From positions 1 to 8,055 of the forward strand of contig JASHTR010000580.1 in NCBI GenBank assembly GCA_030040455.1: DNA of 8,055 nucleotides, in the 5' to 3' direction. The translations under genes and the position numbers were made by a program. Positions 6,007 to 8,055 of the stretch are shown here, piece by piece; positions within the stretch are counted from its first letter, which is position 1, and each line of letters begins with the position of its first letter. The notes under the pieces are model-generated. The model made no database searches. It had not been told where the DNA came from and saw only the letters and a list, made by a program, of their open reading frames with translations. The DNA is from Terriglobia bacterium (lineage in GTDB: Bacteria; Acidobacteriota; Terriglobia; UBA7540).

Positions 6007-6552
6007 ATGGGTGCGGCAACGAGAATTTTGCGACGAGAGCATGAGGCTCTTCGTAAGATGCTGGAATTCACGAAGGACGCAGCAGACCGAATGCATCGGT
6101 GCGAAAGTGTTCACCCCGAAGTACTCGGCAGAGTCGTAGAATTCTTTCGAGTATTTATGGAGGGCTGTCTGCTTATTAAGGAAGAGGATTTTCTGCTCCC
6201 GGTGCTTGAAAGAAGAGGCCTTTCGCGGCACGATGAACCGATCGCATTGATGCTGATCGATCACGCGTGCGGGCGGCAATTGATTAGAGAAATGGAGGAG
6301 GCGTTGGCTGCTTATGAGGATGCGAGCAGAGAGACGGGCATGAAGCAGCCTGCCTTGGCGTCAGACTTCGTCGATCTTATGCGTGCCCACCTCAACGAAG
6401 AGGAAGAGGTCCTTTTTATGATGGCAGACAGCTTCCTGCAGCCGAACGAACAAGCCGACCCCCCGCAAGATACGAATGCCACCAGTGTTCCTGCGGGCAA
6501 CAAGCCTGACCGCATCAGGATGGAGCGGCGATTGGCGCGGAAGGCGTGGTAG
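6007..6552 (+). CDS. Hemerythrin-like HHE-domain protein with altered helix-B ligands
   Basis: This is a four-helix-bundle protein of the hemerythrin HHE family (oxygen, NO or iron/redox sensing or storage). I chose ATG 6007 (181 aa) since the domain starts at once (MGAATRILRREHEALRKMLE); TTG 5959 would add 16 basic residues, and neither start has a strong RBS. Visible ligand candidates are His12 (REHE), Glu59/Glu60 (IKEED), His86 (LMLIDHACGR) and His128 with Glu132/133 (RAHLNEEEEVLF). Relatives of this subfamily usually carry 'CHHxKEE' in the second helix; here it is CLLIKEE (Cys54, Leu55, Leu56), so the helix-B histidines are missing. LFMMAD replaces the usual LFPMAD. A soluble, charged C-terminal tail of about 35 residues follows the bundle. 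It sits between two leftward genes and downstream of a CRP/FNR-type operator. Confidence 0.8.
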   Translation: MGAATRILRREHEALRKMLEFTKDAADRMHRCESVHPEVLGRVVEFFRVFMEGCLLIKEEDFLLPVLERRGLSRHDEPIALMLIDHACGRQLIREMEEALAAYEDASRETGMKQPALASDFVDLMRAHLNEEEEVLFMMADSFLQPNEQADPPQDTNATSVPAGNKPDRIRMERRLARKAW

Positions 6553-6630
6553 CCGCCGTTAGGCGCGGAACGGGCATTTCAGTTTTCGTCGCTTCCCTCA
6601 CAGTCTTCAGTTATGCACAAGAAGTTCCTG

Positions 6631-7884
6631 TTACCAAATGCCCACGATACCGGCATACACGCCCAATCCGGCAGTGAACAGCACAACTAAACCGACCAGG
6701 CAGGCATACCATCCTTTCAGTCGCCATCTTTCCGGCAGCGCCTTGAGCGCCAGTAGGTATAAAAACCCCAAGACGAGGGGCAACAGCAAGGCGTTCATCA
6801 CGTTCACGCCGACCGCCAGTTTCACCAAGTTGACACCCGAAAGCACGGTGCCCGCCCCAATAAGCAGGCCGACCACATAAACGCCGTAAAACCACGGCGC
6901 TTCAAACGGACGATGCGCCAACGAGCGTTTGTAGCCGATCACTTCCCCCAATCCCCAGGCTGCCGTCAGGGAAACGACGATAGTCGCCACCAACGCCGCT
7001 CCCAACATGCCCAATGCAAAAATCACCTTGCCCCAAAACGAGCCGAGGAAAGGAGTCAAAGTACCTGCAATCTGTTGCACGGTCTCCAATGGCGCATTGG
7101 GATTTTTCGTCCCTATGGTGGTCGCCGTTAGAATCAAAATTGCCGCCATGATAGCTTGGGTGGCAAAAGCTCCGGCAAAGGTATCCCAGCGAGCTGGTTT
7201 GATATGGGAAATGTCCAGCCCTTTGTCCACCACGGCGGATTGTTGATAGAACACCATCCACGGCATAATGACTGCCCCGACGTTGCCGGCCAGCAGGAAT
7301 AGATACTGTCGGTTACCTAGCGCTATGTGTGTCATGCCTTGTAGCATCGCCGTTCCGCTGGGATGCGAGACAAAAGCAACCGCCACAAACGCCAGTTCAA
7401 ACAGGCCGATTGACAACGCCGCCATTTCCACCTGCTGGTAAGTGCCGGTGACCACCACCGTTACCAGGAAAAACACCATGAACGAAATGCTTATCCACGG
7501 CGAAATGCCAAAAAGCTGTCCCACGCCGGCAATGCCAGAAAATTCGGTCAGCATCGCGCCCACACAGGAGACGAGCAAGGTGCTCGCCGAAAGCCACGCC
7601 CAGCCTTTGCCAAAATGCTCGGCAATCAATTCCCCGTGTCCTTTGCGCGTGGCCAGACCCAGCCGAACGGTTAATTCCTGCACCACGCAAAGAGCCGGAA
7701 TAAGCAGCAGTTGCAACAGCAGCAAGCGATAGCCCCATTGCGCGCCGCTTTGCGCCGCGACAATGGCACTGCCAGCGTCGGTGTCGGCCAGCATCACCAC
7801 TAATCCAGGGCCGCATACGACCAGCGCAAGTTTCCAGAATGGAATCGACGGCACGGTCAGTGTCTTCACTAGTGGTTTTTCCAT
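6631..7884 (-). CDS. NRAMP-family divalent metal transporter, NRMT-like
   Basis: This is a polytopic inner-membrane transporter of the SLC11/NRAMP fold, 417 aa with about 11 hydrophobic segments. The family opening GPGLVVMLADTDAGSAIVAAQ (25-45) and the following LLLLQLLLIPALCVVQE are clear. The metal-site motifs differ from Mn/Fe transporters: helix 1 has DAGS (36-39) instead of DPGN, and helix 6 has IMPWMVFYQQS (206-216) in which the canonical MPH histidine is Trp209. As I recall, those features mark the NRAMP-related magnesium transporters (NRMT), so Mg or Mn uptake is more likely than iron; this is inference. ATG 7884 lacks a Shine-Dalgarno sequence, and the frame remains open upstream for more than 50 codons without any start codon. 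The second CRP/FNR-type promoter module lies about 100 bases upstream. Confidence 0.88.
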   Translation of the reverse strand: MEKPLVKTLTVPSIPFWKLALVVCGPGLVVMLADTDAGSAIVAAQSGAQWGYRLLLLQLLLIPALCVVQELTVRLGLATRKGHGELIAEHFGKGWAWLSASTLLVSCVGAMLTEFSGIAGVGQLFGISPWISISFMVFFLVTVVVTGTYQQVEMAALSIGLFELAFVAVAFVSHPSGTAMLQGMTHIALGNRQYLFLLAGNVGAVIMPWMVFYQQSAVVDKGLDISHIKPARWDTFAGAFATQAIMAAILILTATTIGTKNPNAPLETVQQIAGTLTPFLGSFWGKVIFALGMLGAALVATIVVSLTAAWGLGEVIGYKRSLAHRPFEAPWFYGVYVVGLLIGAGTVLSGVNLVKLAVGVNVMNALLLPLVLGFLYLLALKALPERWRLKGWYACLVGLVVLFTAGLGVYAGIVGIW

Positions 7885-7937
7885 TGCCAGGGGGTTCCAG
7901 TCTCGTTCGTTTCCGCGAGCATATGCGCTTGTTTCAT
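7869..7937 (-). CDS. Possible short upstream ORF overlapping the NRAMP start
   Basis: ATG at 7937 (minus strand) opens a 22-codon frame, MKQAHMLAETNETGTPWQWK then NH and TAG (complement of 7869-7871). It overlaps the NRAMP start codon by 16 bases in another frame. There is no obvious ribosome binding site. An overlapping leader peptide could control NRAMP translation, which would fit the missing RBS of that gene, but a frame this short is easily chance. Confidence 0.15.
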   Translation of the reverse strand: MKQAHMLAETNETGTPWQWKNH

Positions 7938-7989
7938 GCCGAAGTACAATTGCAGCTTTCTTGAAACCCGGCTCCCGGTGGGGCCCTAT

Positions 7990-8055
7990 TATTGTCCTGT
8001 GGTACGGAAATGGTTCGCTGTGACTTGAGTCACACCCGCCTCGCGAAGGGCGAAG
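7990..8055 (-). promoter_or_regulatory. CRP/FNR-superfamily promoter module, copy 2 (NRAMP gene)
   Basis: The same module as at 5851-5915: the block TACCACAGGACAATA (complement of 7990-8004), a 12-base unconserved spacer, and the operator TGTGACTTGAGTCACA (8019-8034). The flank from 8017 to the window end at 8055 is identical over 39 bases to 5877-5915. With GACAAT (complement of 7991-7996) as -10 and a start near 7984, the operator centre is at -42.5. It lies about 140 bases upstream of the leftward NRAMP start. Because the identity runs to the last base, the module may continue beyond the window. Confidence 0.62.

Noticed and set aside
6552..6590. Terminator between the convergent hemerythrin-like and NRAMP genes
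   Set aside because: CCGCC-GTTA-GGCGCGG forms only a short bulged stem and is separated from the nearest T-run by about 15 bases.
5851..8055. Insertion sequence or composite transposon bounded by the direct repeats
   Set aside because: No transposase or integrase lies between the copies and the modules have a promoter layout, so a mobile element is not supported.

Overview
The window carries accessory genes of a Gram-negative bacterium (an outer-membrane efflux lipoprotein and a periplasmic adaptor are present). No gene fixes the phylum. Moderate GC, GTG/TTG starts and a 'QKA.../AYCLL...' palindromic repeat would fit Acidobacteriota or a similar environmental lineage, but that is a weak inference.

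Layout. (1) 1-2302, + strand: the end of an efflux operon. A 5'-truncated HlyD-type adaptor overlaps a NodT/OprM-type outer-membrane factor whose lipoprotein signal peptide is encoded by a palindromic repeat. (2) 2303-2958: a gene graveyard. It holds a nested hairpin just after the operon and at least three fragments: the C-terminal part of a BON domain (-), a PQQ-type beta-propeller blade (+), and the first 18 codons of an NDH-2-like flavoprotein with its ribosome binding site still intact (+). (3) 2959-4248, - strand: a type II-like sulfide:quinone oxidoreductase with both redox cysteines. (4) 4605-5810, - strand: a radical SAM/SPASM protein. (5) 6007-6552, + strand: a hemerythrin-like HHE protein in which the usual His-His of the second helix is Leu-Leu. 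(6) 6631-7884, - strand: an NRAMP-family transporter with an altered metal site (DAGS for DPGN, MPW for MPH), which resembles the magnesium-type NRMT branch.

The main finding is a shared promoter module. At 5851-5915 and again at 7990-8055 the same sequence lies just upstream of the two leftward genes (radical SAM and NRAMP). It consists of a perfect CRP/FNR-superfamily operator, TGTGACTTGAGTCACA, followed leftward after an unconserved 11- or 12-base gap by a conserved block holding a -10-like GACAAT. If that hexamer is the -10, the operator centres fall at about -41.5 and -42.5, the classical class II activator position. A degenerate operator with the same geometry may precede the sulfide:quinone oxidoreductase gene. 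The right half of the window may therefore be one redox- or nitrosative-stress-responsive regulon joining sulfide oxidation, a radical SAM enzyme, a di-iron-type protein and metal uptake. The operator matches the motif known for HcpR-type regulators, but no regulator is visible here, so its identity is inferred.
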